DNA of 64,000 nt, from positions 2,666,001 to 2,730,000 of the forward strand of contig JASSKH010000009.1 of assembly GCA_031763025.1 (NCBI GenBank). Reading direction: 5' to 3'. A program made the translations under genes and the position numbers. The notes under the pieces are model-generated. The model did no database searches and was not told the origin of the DNA. It was given only the letters and a program-made list of their open reading frames with translations. This DNA comes from Macrocystis pyrifera. Lineage: Eukaryota > Sar > Phaeophyceae > Laminariales > Laminariaceae. Positions 33,747 to 47,618 of the stretch are shown one piece after another (position 1 is the first letter of the stretch; each line of letters starts with the position of its first letter).

Positions 33747-36700
33747 ATGAAAGCGTTCGCGCCGCGACGCTTACACGCTGCTGCTGTTTGTATTGTGTGC
33801 TTGCTATTGGTACAGGCTGCTGTTGTACGAGTCGATGGGTTCGTCTTCTCGACAGCGACGCTACCTCGGCTCGAGCTGAGCACTGCTACTGCCGTCAGGA
33901 CCAGGACAACCCGCAGGACGACGACGGCGATGAGCTCCAGCACGCGGTCGAAGGAGGGACACAGGTCGCGCGAGGAGGAAAAGAAGCGGACACCGAGAGA
34001 GATCGCAGGCGAGTCGAAGGTCGTAGAGAGGGCAACATGAAACATGCAACTGATACCGACATCCCCCTCGTTCCAGTACCATCTGCCATCTGCCGGGACA
34101 TGCGTGTGCCGTCTGCTTCATGGTATACTTCAGTGTCTACATGTACAGCAGCAGTATCAGTCGGTACTTGCAGTATACCACTCGGGTGTCGCACTTACTC
34201 GATGAAATATAGCTCCACATCATAGAGAGCGAAAGACAAGAGAGGGGTTTCGAGATCTCCCTGATTGCAGACTAAAACGTTGTGGCATTCGTACAACGTC
34301 AACGCCCATGCATTGTCTCTTTATTGTCGCGTGTCAGTGGAGTGTCCTGTACATAGCTTACCATTTCTTCGAGAAAACGGTTGACAGACAATACTACTGC
34401 TCTGTACGGAGACGAACAGAACCAAGCCTAAGGGTGTGTCTTAACCCCCCCTAGAGAGCATGGGAACGAGCGAAACGGAACGAGGCTGTTCGTGGTCATT
34501 CGTTCCGTGCCTGTGTAAAAAAAACGTGTTTGGGTCCATGCAGAATCCTGGGCCTCGCCAGCCGAATCAGTACGAACGGTATCTTTTGCACACGCCAGAG
34601 CACATTGGTGTCCACATCCATCTTCGGTGGTGTTCATCTACATCAAATAAGATCCTATATGTTCCCGTTCGGTCGGGCCGTTCGGTCCTCCCAAACAAGA
34701 AAAAGGGGTGCAACACTTCTTCTTCCTCTTCCTAGGTATACAGTTTTTCTCGGGCTGCACTGAATCTATTCGTTTCCCACAACCAATCAGCGTCAATTCA
34801 TGCAGCAAATAATATTCCATCCGGTTCGTTCCAATGCTCTGTGGGGGGGGTTAAGACACACCCTAACCCTATGCCAATCAAACCAACCCTAACCCTGACC
34901 CTCAGCCAATCAGAGCAACCCTAACCCTGACCCTGAGCCGATCAGACCAAATCTCGAGTTAGTGGTACCAGGTAAGCTCTATCTACTGTCTGTGTCAGTG
35001 TTTCATTGCCAATGTCTCAATGTCGCGTGTCATTATGTCACATACCAGGGTATCAACATGTCTGTACATACCCGTCGCCCCGAGCTTTACCTTCTACCTG
35101 GTACGTACTGGTGTACTGGTACATGAAGTTGTTAGACTCGTCATTTGTCCGGCATGCTGCTGTAACTTGTCAGTACTGTTGTCAGGTAAAGCACAGCCTC
35201 GCTTTCACGTACCATCGTTTTTGTTCGCAAGTTTCCTTGCTGAGAGTAAACCTCCTGCGAGTTGAGCTCGGCAGTAAGAGCGATTAATACAACAAGAGCA
35301 CCACCTCCAACACGACCACCACCAACAACAAAAACAACAATCGTCACCGGGTTACCCTGCTGTGTTCGTTTTCTGTTTCACAGAAGACGGCAGGGACTTC
35401 TTGTCGATGGCCGTGGACGTCATCACCGACACGGGCGTGAGAACGGGCGCGATTCGATCTACGCAAGCAGCCAGGTGCGCAGTTTCAGTGCGAAAGGGGT
35501 GTGCAAGGTGCGGGGGGGAAGGAGGGGGGCGTACTCATTTGTTGCTTGCCTTAGTAATTTGACCAGTGACCGCGCATCCCTTTCGGGGGGGGGGGGGTAC
35601 TCGTTGTCACGCATGGCCATAGTCGTATGATCATAGACCCTCGCATCCCTGCAGTGCCGGGACAGGGCGCGTCGGGCTTTTAGCGGCCAGGCAGACACTT
35701 GTTTGCACCAAGCGCGAATCGCCCTCGCGTGTTCGGCGCCCCGCATCAAGGGTGAGCTGCATCATTGAGGCGGGCCTCGGCACCTTGTGCGTACTTTCTT
35801 GACTATGGATGACAGCGTCGAATGACGTGATTGCGAGGGGCAGTTTCACCCTTCGCATCCATCCCTCTCATGTTTTTCGCCCATCATGTCAATAATATTG
35901 CAAGGCGCGCCTGTAACTTCTGCAGGAGCTGGAGCTACTGCGTAAGTCTACAGTAGTCCACTGGTACAACTTATCATTTTTACGTGCCTGCACACTACAC
36001 TTGAGTATAGTAGTCCAGAGCTGCACCGTAGAGGTAGAACCTAGACATCCCTATTGTACCCCTCAACCATGCGCGTTTGGGCTCTCCGGCAGTTTCCCGG
36101 GCACCTCTTCTGGGCGAGTAGTCGCACCTACCCCTAACCAAAGCCCTAACTCTGACTCTAAGTGTACCGATAACCCTAACCATGACCCTATATACCCGCA
36201 CCTTGACCGTCGCATGTTGCCTCCTACTTGAAATGAACACCCGCCACAACGGCAGAAGCAAACGCTTTCTTTTTTTGTCCGTGAGAGCGCCTCGCTTGCT
36301 TGCCTTGCCGAGTGAAGGATTCCAGTTTCAATTTCAGTTCCGATGTACTCCCTCTCCCCTCCCGAAAGTCCGTCTCGCTAGCAGTTCTTGCTATTAATAT
36401 CAATAGGATATAGTTATAACCCTTCGTGCGACTCGGGGAACACCTCACGGCGCTTCGCGCTTGGTGCAAGCAATGTCTGCCTGGTAGGTGAAAACCCGAC
36501 GTGCTCCGTCCCGGTATTGTAGGGATGCAAGGGTCTATGGTCATACGACTACGGCCATGCATGATTATGGTCGGTGAAAACCCGACGCGCTCCGTCCCGG
36601 CATTGTAGGGGTGCGAGAGTCTATGGTCATACGACTACGACCATGCATGATAGTGAGTAACCCCCTCCCCCCCAAAGCGCACGCAGCTCACACAACCTGG

Positions 36701-37783
36701 CCTATCCTGACTACATGGTGCACACGTTTCCACGGTGCCGCCCCCGACAGGGCGACAGCGACGACCGCGTTCGACGTGGCCCTGAACGTGCTCGGGGGGG
36801 TGCGAGATGGCACGGGAGCGGTGGAAACGCTTCGGAGTAGCCCGCCGTCCGTGCTGCGGAAGCTGTGCGAGAGGATGGGCGCCACGTACATCAAGGTGCA
36901 GCAGCGCAACTTTTTTTTTTTTTTTTTTTCATTTATGACGCGTTCTACGATAGAGGTAGCACATTTCCGCTGTAATGTTTTCTGAATGACGGGGTTCCTT
37001 AACCCAAAATCGTCGGAATGCCAATCTTGATTCGAAAAATGACGTCTTTGTATGCTTGGATCGTGGGATTATTCGTCGGGATTCAATTTGATTTTTTTCT
37101 GAGGTCAGTTTTCGGGTGAGGTATGGAGCTCCTTAAGGTCAAGTGAGGAGCTTCAGAAAAATTAGGGAGAACGTCTATCGTAGAACGCCTCTTATGCGAA
37201 ATATGCCGAAAGCGAAGCGAGTCGCTATTTTTTTCTTCACTTCCGATTTTGTTTTTTTTCGCCGTCCCCGAACACGAACAATGAACCATAAATAATTAAT
37301 TATATCCCCTAAAATAGCAAGATTAATGTACAGGGCATGCCCTACTTTTTCGTTGGGTACCGCCGGATATCCTACGATATAGAAAGTGTGGAGCCGGAGA
37401 TCCCATGCCGTCCGATCGAAATATCTCATAAAAGGGGAAAAATCTCCGAAAAAACAAATATTCCCTTTCCACCAACTCACACAGTTGACGACAGTTACAA
37501 ATACGAGCCAGCGCGGGTTCCTATTTAGTCGTGGGGCCATAGCTATCAGAACCCACGATAACCCCAAAAGGCGTGTATCCCCCTATATGTTTACGCCCCA
37601 CTTTTGGTTCTGACTACTTAGGGTCGTTTCAAACGACCGAATGACAAAGCAAAAAACTTGCTATTTTACCGATTCAAAAATTCCCAAAAGTTCCCCAAAC
37701 CTCATGTCGTGATACGCTGCATATGTGGCAATGTTTGTCAAATGTTTGCATCATAACGCCCTCAGATTTTATTCAAACCCCTT

Positions 37784-37824
<41 letters not shown>

Positions 37825-40800
37825 TAGCCGACGGCACGCCGACGCTCTCTATGGAGTAAATGCTACCGCAGAAAGGACTCCAGGCACAGTCCATGTACCT
37901 CAGAGGTCGGCAGTCCTTCCAGCCCGGCCAAAACTGGGAAAAGCTGGAACGGCTGCTGTTTGTGATAATGTTTTAGCCCCCGCACGAAACGACACCCATG
38001 TCGCATTCACACGGGGCTCACGGCTATTAATAGTGTCGCCAGCCCTATCATCGTTGCTGTCAATGCCACCGTGTATCCTCCGTATCTCCCTGTCTGACAC
38101 ATGTCTAGCGTGGGGCGTCGTGAGGTGATCTGGTTGTACAACCTTGCGTTGGCGGTATTGGGCTAGAATAGTAAATAAGATAGCCAATATCACTTCGCAT
38201 AAACTTTCCAACGAAGCAAAACGGACACATTCGAAAAAAACTTTGGCAAGTTTTTTTTTTCTATTTCGGCAAGTCCTAATTTCCATGAGCTTGCTATTTT
38301 GGCAAAAACTTGCCATATATGTGTTGTTAGAAATGACCCCTACTGTATGTTCCCCCTAAATAGTAGCTACAGCTCGTGCCCTATATTTCGGTAGCACGTT
38401 GACATCGTGGCTCTGGCGTATAAACTGTAGATGCACGCGGGCCGACGAGTTTGAATGAAAGCAAGCTGCCACCGCGTGACATTGTTGGGGTCACCGGCGA
38501 AAGTTGTCTCGAGACCGCATACTGCTGCGTGACCCCCTTTGACGTGTCAAGACGCTCGCGTGGTCTGCGGTTTCGCGCTCAGCGTTAGCATTGTCGTTGG
38601 TGCGCTTCCCCCGCCGTGACCAGGTGTCCGGGGGTGTGGGGTGGGGGTTCGGGCTTCATCCGCACAGTGGGTTGCGTCGCGCAGCGTGCAATATACAGGG
38701 TGTGACACATCGCATGCTCTTTGGGTCGATGGGCTCTGTGAGCCGCCGGGGTTTCGTTCGTGTTTCCTTTCGTACTGCATAGTTCTGTTTTGTCTTTCGG
38801 CCTCACGCACCTCAGCAATGCCGGGCTCTTGTCGACCCAAAAGTGAAACTCGTAGAGCGTGGACGTTTTTGGCCTTACTGTATTGTATTTTGTCAAGTCT
38901 TGTTTTTCGGCCCGCACTCCCTGCCCTGAGTCGTCCCCTTTTCTTCCACCCCACTATATTTTCCATTTTTAGGATTCAATATCGCTCGGCAAACCCCAGA
39001 TTTCCTCCGTGATATTGTTGCCACCGCCTGCCCTCTGTCAGGTAGGGCAGTTCGTGGCCAGCAGTCCCACCCTTTTCCCTGCCAACTACGTGAAGGAGTT
39101 CCAGAAGTGCTTGGACCAGACCGACAGCATCCCGTGGAGTGAGTGTTATCACTTTCTCCCCACTCCAAAAAACGAGCTCAGTCTAAGTTCAAGTACTTTG
39201 TTAAAAAAAATCGACGGTGCAGTTCTAAAGCTGGGTGCCGTTGCCCTCTTGCTATACGTAGTACGTATTATTCATACTTGTTGCCATTTTTGCTATTTAT
39301 TGCTATGATTTTCCGTCTCTAATCCTGAGGAAGCTATCTCCACAGTTTTGGCGCAGTTTCGTAAACGAGGCTTATGTTATTAGTAGTAGGTGTCCTCGAG
39401 TAATTGGCACCCCCCAATTTCCCGCTTCGCCTTCTGCTATCAAAAAGCTATCTCTGTGAGATCTACCCCGTCGGTCTCTAGACGATGCTGATATGTTCGG
39501 AATGTATAAGTTGGCAAGTCCACCCGCTGAGCTGATCGCACGGCCGCCTTTGGCTTCGTCGTTTTTCCTCTAGCGACATGAGGTTTTTATTTCTCGATTT
39601 TTCACTGGGCACTGCACACGACAGAGGGCGGCGGGACGAAATGTTATACTTTATCCATGGGCCACACTAGTACGCCGGCTGTGACCTCGACCTATTTGAT
39701 CGATACTTACCTTCGCCAGCGTGCGACATACGTCGATCGCGTTTGTTCTAGGAATGTCGTTTTCATCGTGGGGGAAAAACGGATTCTTGTGTTGCATTGC
39801 GTTGCCTCTCTTTTTTTCTGACAACTCCACCGCCGCCGAGCTCGAGCACTTTTTCCCACCCCACGTGTACCCTCCCCCCTCCCCTCTCTCTGCCCGCTGC
39901 CGTTGCCTCCTGCAGGCACGATGAGACCAATCATCGAGAAGGACCTGGGCAAGCGCGTAACGGAAGTTTACTCATCCATCAATACCGTCCCGCTGGCCTC
40001 GGCCTCCATCGCGCAGGTGTCACGCGTGCAGTCGTAGATGTCCCTCGAGACAGTTTAAAAAACATCATTTTCTGTGCGCCACCGCCGCCGAGTAGCCTTC
40101 TCGGGCATCTCGTTTATGTCTCGTGTATGGTTTACCTGTTCGGTTGTCATCGCCAAAATGTTCTGAGGTGATGTTTTTTTGTATTCCCTGAAGCCTTCAA
40201 AGAAAAAAAAAGAAACATTTTCATGCCAGGCACCTCTCATGGGTTGATGGGTACTTTATGAGGCTGTGCCGCCCCTTCGTTTTCCTTCAAAGAGACGTTG
40301 CGAGATCGAGGCTTGAAACAGAGTTTGGGTGAGTTTTGGGCAAGCTTAGCCTCCGTCCGATCCATCGGGGAAAACATGGATAGGCTGATTTTTGCGCTCA
40401 TTGGGCTGTAGCTCTCGGCTCTAACCTAAGGTGGCGGTGAAACTCGCCAAGATTTTTTTTACCGACATTACTTTTTCTCACGCATGTGTATAAACATACG
40501 TATGTTAATCCTTAGCCTGATCTGATCCGTTTTTGGTCGGCGGATCTCTCCCCCCTCTGACCGTATTTCCGCGCGGTTTCTTCGCCGGGGTGTGCCCCCT
40601 CCACGCCTGAAACGCCCGGCGTCGGAGGATCCGCCCGCTCAGCGCCGTTGCGCCTGCGGGAAGCCTTGACGTTGAGCTCTACGAAGGAATCTCCGAAAAT
40701 CCCTGCCCTGTCAGTGTTTTGGCCCATGGTCTCTCGACAGGGTGTATGCATTCGCGTGGTTCTTTCCGGCACGTCCTTTCCGACGTCGTCGGATCCATGG

Positions 40801-43451
40801 GGGAGGGTCAGCTACCCGGCAAGCGTTGCCATTGTGGGGGCCTGCGCGGGTGGCTGTATCTGGGACATCGATGGAACGTCCCGGTAGCACATGCCACCCA
40901 CGCTTGGTTGGGAACTGCCATCAGTAAAAAAAATGCTCTGTATGAGAGAGATACCGCATGCCAGCTACAGCCAGCAGCACTTATGACGGCCAGCAGCATT
41001 TTTCGGTGTGTACGCTATGGTACAGCGGCAGCTGCAGCGGAGCTGTATCACGTGGCTGCGGAAATGTACAGCTACAGCAGTACTGCTACAGCAGCTGCTG
41101 TGACCGCCCCCCTTTCTACGGAGCTGCGCTGTCGGTTATCGCATACTCCCTGAGTTAGGAGTTAGTTACACCGCCTTCTAGCATTCCGCCGCTTTTCGGT
41201 TAATCGGCAAGTACTCGTCAGCATTCTGCCGCCTTCTCCAACGTCCATCATGAAGTGTGGAGCGGGCGCTCTCAATCTCTTGGTATCGAGTCTCAGCCTC
41301 CCCCTCTACATTATACGTCCGTCACGCAAGTCTGCGACGGCCGCCGGCGTAGCCCCTTGTATTTATATACAACCCAATACAAGTAAAAAACGTCAGCTGT
41401 GAGATTGAGGAGTTCGGCGAAAATGATACTTGGAAAACTGTGTTTGCGTGTGATAATTCGATAAGAACTTGAATCGCAGAACTCCTGTCATACCGGTACC
41501 GCTTACTCGGTGTCCAGACGATCGAAAGATCACAGCAATCATATACTTGTAGACGTACATGTCTCGGATTCCGCCAGGATGTCGTTCGCTGGCACAACGC
41601 ATATGGTTTCACATGAGTAAAATTTGCTCGCTTTACCTACTGTAGGGGAAAATACGGCACGCGGACGTACAGAGAGGGGCGTGGGGCACACGCAGAGAAG
41701 TACCGCGGTCGGTTTCTGGCGGGTTCTGGCTGCTCCTGTCTCGAGAACGAGGCCGAGAACAGGCACGTAGCGCCTTGCCCTTGAACCGAATTGACGATAG
41801 GGGTTGCACTTGCGAGTCCAAACATTTCACACGTTGGACATGTCAGATAGATCGTCGATTCGATTCGCGCTTAATGATCCAGGTCTTGCGGGGCGGACAT
41901 AGTTCCGATCTGCATGATCTAGCTCATGTTGCCAGGTGGGAGTCGTATGATCTGAATGATCTAGAACATGTTTCCTGGGCTGGACCTGTACTGTATACAG
42001 ATACTGCACAGCATCTCATAAGGGCAGGTTAGGATCTATATGTAGATGATCTATCTGTAGAGGATCTATCGGTAGATGATCTATCGGTAGATGATCTATC
42101 TGTAGATTTTCTATCTGTACATGATCTATCTGTATATGATCTATCTGTAGATGGTCTATCTGTACATGGTCTATCTGTCCGAGGTGTGAGCTCCGTAGCT
42201 GATGAGTATCCCAATGGCAATGTATTTTAATTCCATAGAAACAATCTTGCAGATGTCTCGCCTATTTCGGAGGACACCCTCGGTATATTCTCCCACCTCT
42301 CAGCCGCTCTCAGCCCTTACTTGTCGACCAAAAAGTTTCTTTTCTGGATCTATTCTCGAGTTCTCTTACACGTGTGCCGATCTGGAAATGTGTGTTTTTA
42401 TTTATCGTACGTAGAGTTTCTCATTTTTTCCTCTTCTCCTTTTGTTTTGTTGTTCCGCGTTGAACCTCGTATTGGCCCGGCATAGTTTTTCTTGCACCAC
42501 TGACTCTCTTGGCACTTGCAAGCCTCCCATTGCACCAAGTCGCGAGCGTCCTCTGCCCTCTGTCTGCTCTACACTGTGTTCTGTCTGCTTTCTTGAGCGA
42601 GCGCAGCGGGCGGCGTATAGCCGCCCGCGGAGCACAGCCTTGTGTATAATTCACTATAATTCGATAGATAAGTACCTCAAGTCCATGGAATTGTGTATCG
42701 AGCTTGACTTGCACGATTTTTTCTCTGAGCCAATTATTTCTGGTGGGTTTAGGTAACATTTTTTTTTTCTCTCGTTACAGTCAGTTGTTTTTGGGCGAGG
42801 TGGATAGAACCTCCTCAAAGCGAGGAGCACCGTACCTGTGGTGTATTTTTAGCTGCGACTACCCCTATATGTACCGTGGCTCGCGCCCCCCTCGCCGTCG
42901 CCGTTTCGCTCGGAGACAGCTTGAGAGTCAGCACCCCTCGGCGGCGTATGGCATGACCCCTTTCGCGATCAGCATCTGAGAGTTCTCACGAAAAAGGCGA
43001 TGTATCGCCTCCCGCTATGTGTCATATGTAGGTGTACGAGGCTCGGCTGAAAACGGGCGAGGACGTGGTGATCAAGGTGCAGAAGCCCGGCGTGGCCGAG
43101 GTGCTGAAGACCGACCTCGGCTTCATGTACATCACGTCTAAGCTCGTCGAGGTGAAAGGGCTGTTTTTTTTTTGGGTCGCCTCTTCGAACGAACTCTTTC
43201 AAGCTGTGAAACATCCGACAGACCACTGCTGTAGTGCTGTTGAGCGTCAGCGTGTATTAAACTATGCACTCAGTAGTAGTAGTAGTACCTGCAGCAGTGG
43301 TAGTCATGCATTATTAGTAGCAGTAGCAGTAGTAGCAGCAATGTTCGTGTATTAATAGTAGAAGCAGCAGTAGCAGTAGAAGCGGTAGCAGTAGCAGCAG
43401 CAGTAGTAGTAGCAGCAGTATTCATATATTCACAGTATCAGTAGTAGCAGC

Positions 43452-43495
<44 letters not shown>

Positions 43496-46353
43496 CAGTA
43501 GCAGTAGTTAGTAGTAGTAGCAGTAGCAGTAGCAGGAGTATTATTATAGTAGTAGTACCTGCTTGGTTTTGGAGGGGGGAAGTCGGCCTGTCATGAACGA
43601 TCGGACACACCCCTTCGAGGCCTGGGAGAACACTAGAGTCTAACACGTAAAAGTTCCGAATTGTTTGCATCCCGTTCACGCAGAGTTTGTCGTTATTAGA
43701 AGTAGCAGATACCGCTGTAGTCCTTATTGCAGAATAACGAAAGGCGCGATTTACGCTCTTACCGCGTGTTTTGCGCTTCCTGCACAACCGGCAGCCCTTG
43801 TTCTACCTTCGCGCGCCTCAGCAACGCTTGGCGAGATGTCGATTGACACCATCACCGACCCCCCCCCCCCCCGCCCCCGGGCGCTCTGCGCCGCCCGCTT
43901 GTCCCCTTATTGCGTCTCACCGCACCGTGCAGCTGGTGAACCCTATGTTTGCAAGCCGTCTCAGCGTGTCAGATATCGTCGGCGACATCAGGTGAGCTTT
44001 CGCAAGTACTCGTGCACTCGCACGTCCGGTGCCTTTGACCCGCTCGGCGCTGATTGACTGACTAGCCGACTGATTGGCGGCGCTCATTGGTTTGCTGGCT
44101 AAATCTGGCTAGCGATTGGTCATTTTTCACTGAACACAGGGCTGTAGCTGCCGTGCCGATGTTTTCGGGTGGAACCACATTGTTCCCTCATGGTCTCCAC
44201 GGGCGTCTAAAACCCTTCTCTTGCTGCAGTTTGATGACCTGGCGAGGTACTCGGCTTACGCGCTTGCTCCATTTGGCCTTGCCTTTCATCGAAATAGCAC
44301 ACTCCGTTTGGCGTTGCCATTCATGAAATACCGAAAAATCTCCGCTCTAGGCGACGATCTCTGTGTACACCGCAAGGCGCGTACAAGCTTGTCACAATGG
44401 TGGTTTAGGTCAGGTATGTAGCTCATCATTATGAGTAGCCTAATAAGCATTACGGTAGGTGCAGGTACATAGGGTCCCCCGCCCCCCCCCCCCCCGAGAA
44501 CGCCTCTGATTTAATCCGACAACATGAACCAACCCATCCGGGTACCTAGGTATACCCCCACCCCCCCCCCCTCTATCGTGTTGTGGGTGAGGTTTAGAGC
44601 TCCTCGTTTTGAGTAGCCTAAGAAACATTGCAGTAGGTGCGGGTACATAGAGACACCACCATCCCCCATCCCCCCACGAGGTAGTTACATGGTGAACCCA
44701 TAGCTGTCTCTGGAAGTGGCCACACCAGAAAAAGTATCAATTCATTGACGCTGTCATCCATATGCAAGAAAATCCGCCTCAAAAGCGGTTGTTAGTAGGA
44801 TGCAGCTCACCCTTCATGCGACTCGCCCAACATCGCACGGCGCTTCGCGCTTGGTGCAAGCTATATCTGTCTGGTCGGTGAAAACCCGACGTGCCCCGCC
44901 CTGGCATTGTAGGGATGCGAGGGTCTATGATCCTACGACTACGGCCATGCATGATAATGAGTACACCCCCCCCCTCTCCCGCCCCGCCCGCCCCCGACCA
45001 CAGCATGCCTCTGATTTCCTCTGACACGATGACCGAACCTAACAGGTGCGTAGGTACAGCCCCATCCCTCCCCTCCTCACTGTAGCGTGCTTCTGTTTTT
45101 TTTCCGACGCGATGACCCGACCCGTCGCTTGGCTACCGCCGTTGCCAGGTCGTCGATGTTAGACGAGCTGGATTTCACCAAGGAGGCTGCGAATCAAGAG
45201 GTTTTTCGGACGTTCCTGAAGGACAACAGCCTTGACGGGGGGGTCACCGCCCCCCGCGTGTTTCCCGACGCCTCGACAAAACGTGTGCTGACGATGGTGC
45301 GCTTGGTCTGGCCGACGTGGTTAATCGCATGGATTGGTTGTTTGCTTTGATTTGAGCTTGGTTGCTCTCGATTGTATGCCTGAATGAATGATTGATTGAT
45401 ATCCTCGCTTGCTTGATTGCCTGCTTTGTTTTGTCTGCCTGCCTTGCTTGTTTATCTGCGTTGCGCACTTTCTTGCATGCGCTCTGTTTCTTTGCTCGCT
45501 TGCACGCTGGCTCGCAGGATTTCTTGCTTGGTAACTTGGTCGCGTGGTTGTATGCCTGATTGATTGATTGATTGCCTGCCCCCCTCTATTGATTGCATTG
45601 CTTAGTTTGACTGATTGTTTTTTACCTGCTCACTTTGAGTATTGATTGTGCTTGTTTGTTGGCGTGATTGTTGATGGATTGACCGCCTGTGGATTGATTG
45701 ATTGCCTGTCTGCTTTCTTGATCGATCGATTGCTTGATTGACGATAGGTTGCCTGGTTGATTGGTTGATTGGTTGATTGATTTGATTGGATGTTGACGTT
45801 ACTGATGATGCATTGATTCAATGTTTTGATTTGATTGATTGTTCGGCTGATATACGATTGCGTGACTTTTTCTTGCGCACCCACTCCTTGCGTTCCTTTG
45901 GCAGGAGCGACTGTACGGGATCCCTCTGACTGATTTGGAGGGCATCCGCAAGGTGTCCGACAATCCCGAGGCCACCCTCATCTCCGCCCTCAACACGTGG
46001 ACGCTGTCGGTCATGAACTGCGAGTTTTTTTCACGCGGTGAGGATCGCCTGGCGGTCGCAACAAAAGCATCATTTATTACGGGGGACCGCAGTAAATAGG
46101 ACCTACGGTACACCCAAAAACCTGTATATTTACTTATTTTTACTAACAGTACTTGGTCGTATTTACTATGGTCCCCTGTAATAGTTACTGTTTCTCTGGT
46201 ACAGATCGATGCGCGACAGACGCGCACTGTGTTCTTAAGTTCCCCCTGTTTGTCCCCGTTCCGAATTTTAAGTGGTTGTTGAGTGAAAGCATGCAACGCG
46301 CGTTTAACCGCTGTGTTTGCCTCTTGCGGTTTTAAGGCATCGCGCCGTTATGC

Positions 46354-46386
<33 letters not shown>

Positions 46387-46484
46387 ACCTGATCAACCCT
46401 ACAATACAAGAAAAAAGCGAACTAAAAAAAAAAAACTGAAAACGTGTTTGCCTCTTGCGGTTTTAAGGCATCGCGCCGTTATGC

Positions 46485-46517
<33 letters not shown>

Positions 46518-47571
46518 TGATCAACCCTACAATAGAAGAAAAAAGCGAACTAAAAAAAAAACTGAAAACGAAGATTTCGGATCTTTCTTTTTTAGTACGT
46601 CGATGACCCTCGAATTGGAATATCGTTTTTTTGTCAATGATCCTTGGGGGTTGTTATGAAAGACGTATGACGTCAGCCGTCGACGTAAACCCGCCTGACT
46701 GAGGATTTCTTGCCTTACCCACCATCCTTGGCTCATCGTCGCCGTGCGACTACGCAACTGTAACCGGCCGCCCGGCCTTCTGCAGGATGTCCATGCGGGA
46801 AACCTCCTGGTTCTGGAGGACGGGCGGGTGGCGTTCATCGACTTCGGGATTGTGGGTAGATTTTCCCCGGACACGTGGAGCGGGGTGAGCCGCCTCGCCG
46901 ACGGCGTGGCGCAGGAAGACTTTACCGTCATGGCGGAGGTGTGTCAAGAGACTCCATCGTCTTCCGGCGTACGTTGAGAGGGGTGGTGGTGGTGATGGTT
47001 GAGGAGGGGGGGGTGGTGGTGCTTGGGAGGAGATCGAGCACGGGAGGGGAGGGGGTGATTGTGGTGGTAGTGGTGGTATTGGCGATGGTAGTGGTGGTTA
47101 GGTAGCGGGGTGGGAGGGTCGGCGGTGGCGGCGGCGGTGGCGATGGTGATGGTGGTGACGGTTTGGCGGGGGGAGGTGGTAGTGGCTATGGCGGTGGCTT
47201 TAGCGGTGGCTGTGGGAGTGGTAGCGGTGGTGGACGGCTTTGTTCTTCTATTCCACTGTACACGTATAACGAACGTAGGTAAAACAACTGCTTGTATCAT
47301 ACCTCGCATCGTTCTGGGCGGTGCTTTGTCGCGCGGCGGTGCCGACCTGCTCCGCTCCTTCAACTCTAGCAGACGCGGCATTCGCCGGCATTTTTCGGGC
47401 ATACCCCGGACGAGACCTCCGACATTCCGGGGTATCTCGGGGGTCTGTTGGAGGTGTCGGTGCGGCCTGTCCTTGTCGGTGGCGACGGCTTGTTTTGACG
47501 GATTGGGTGACCCACGGTACCATGTTAACGGTGTTACTGTTTATGTTCTACCTCCGCGAAGCGGTAATAGC

Positions 47572-47618
<47 letters not shown>

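Noticed and set aside
33488..34225. 245-codon + frame over ABC1K exon 1
   Set aside because: Different frame from the signal-peptide reading that starts at 33747; Cys/Arg-rich composition with no domain.
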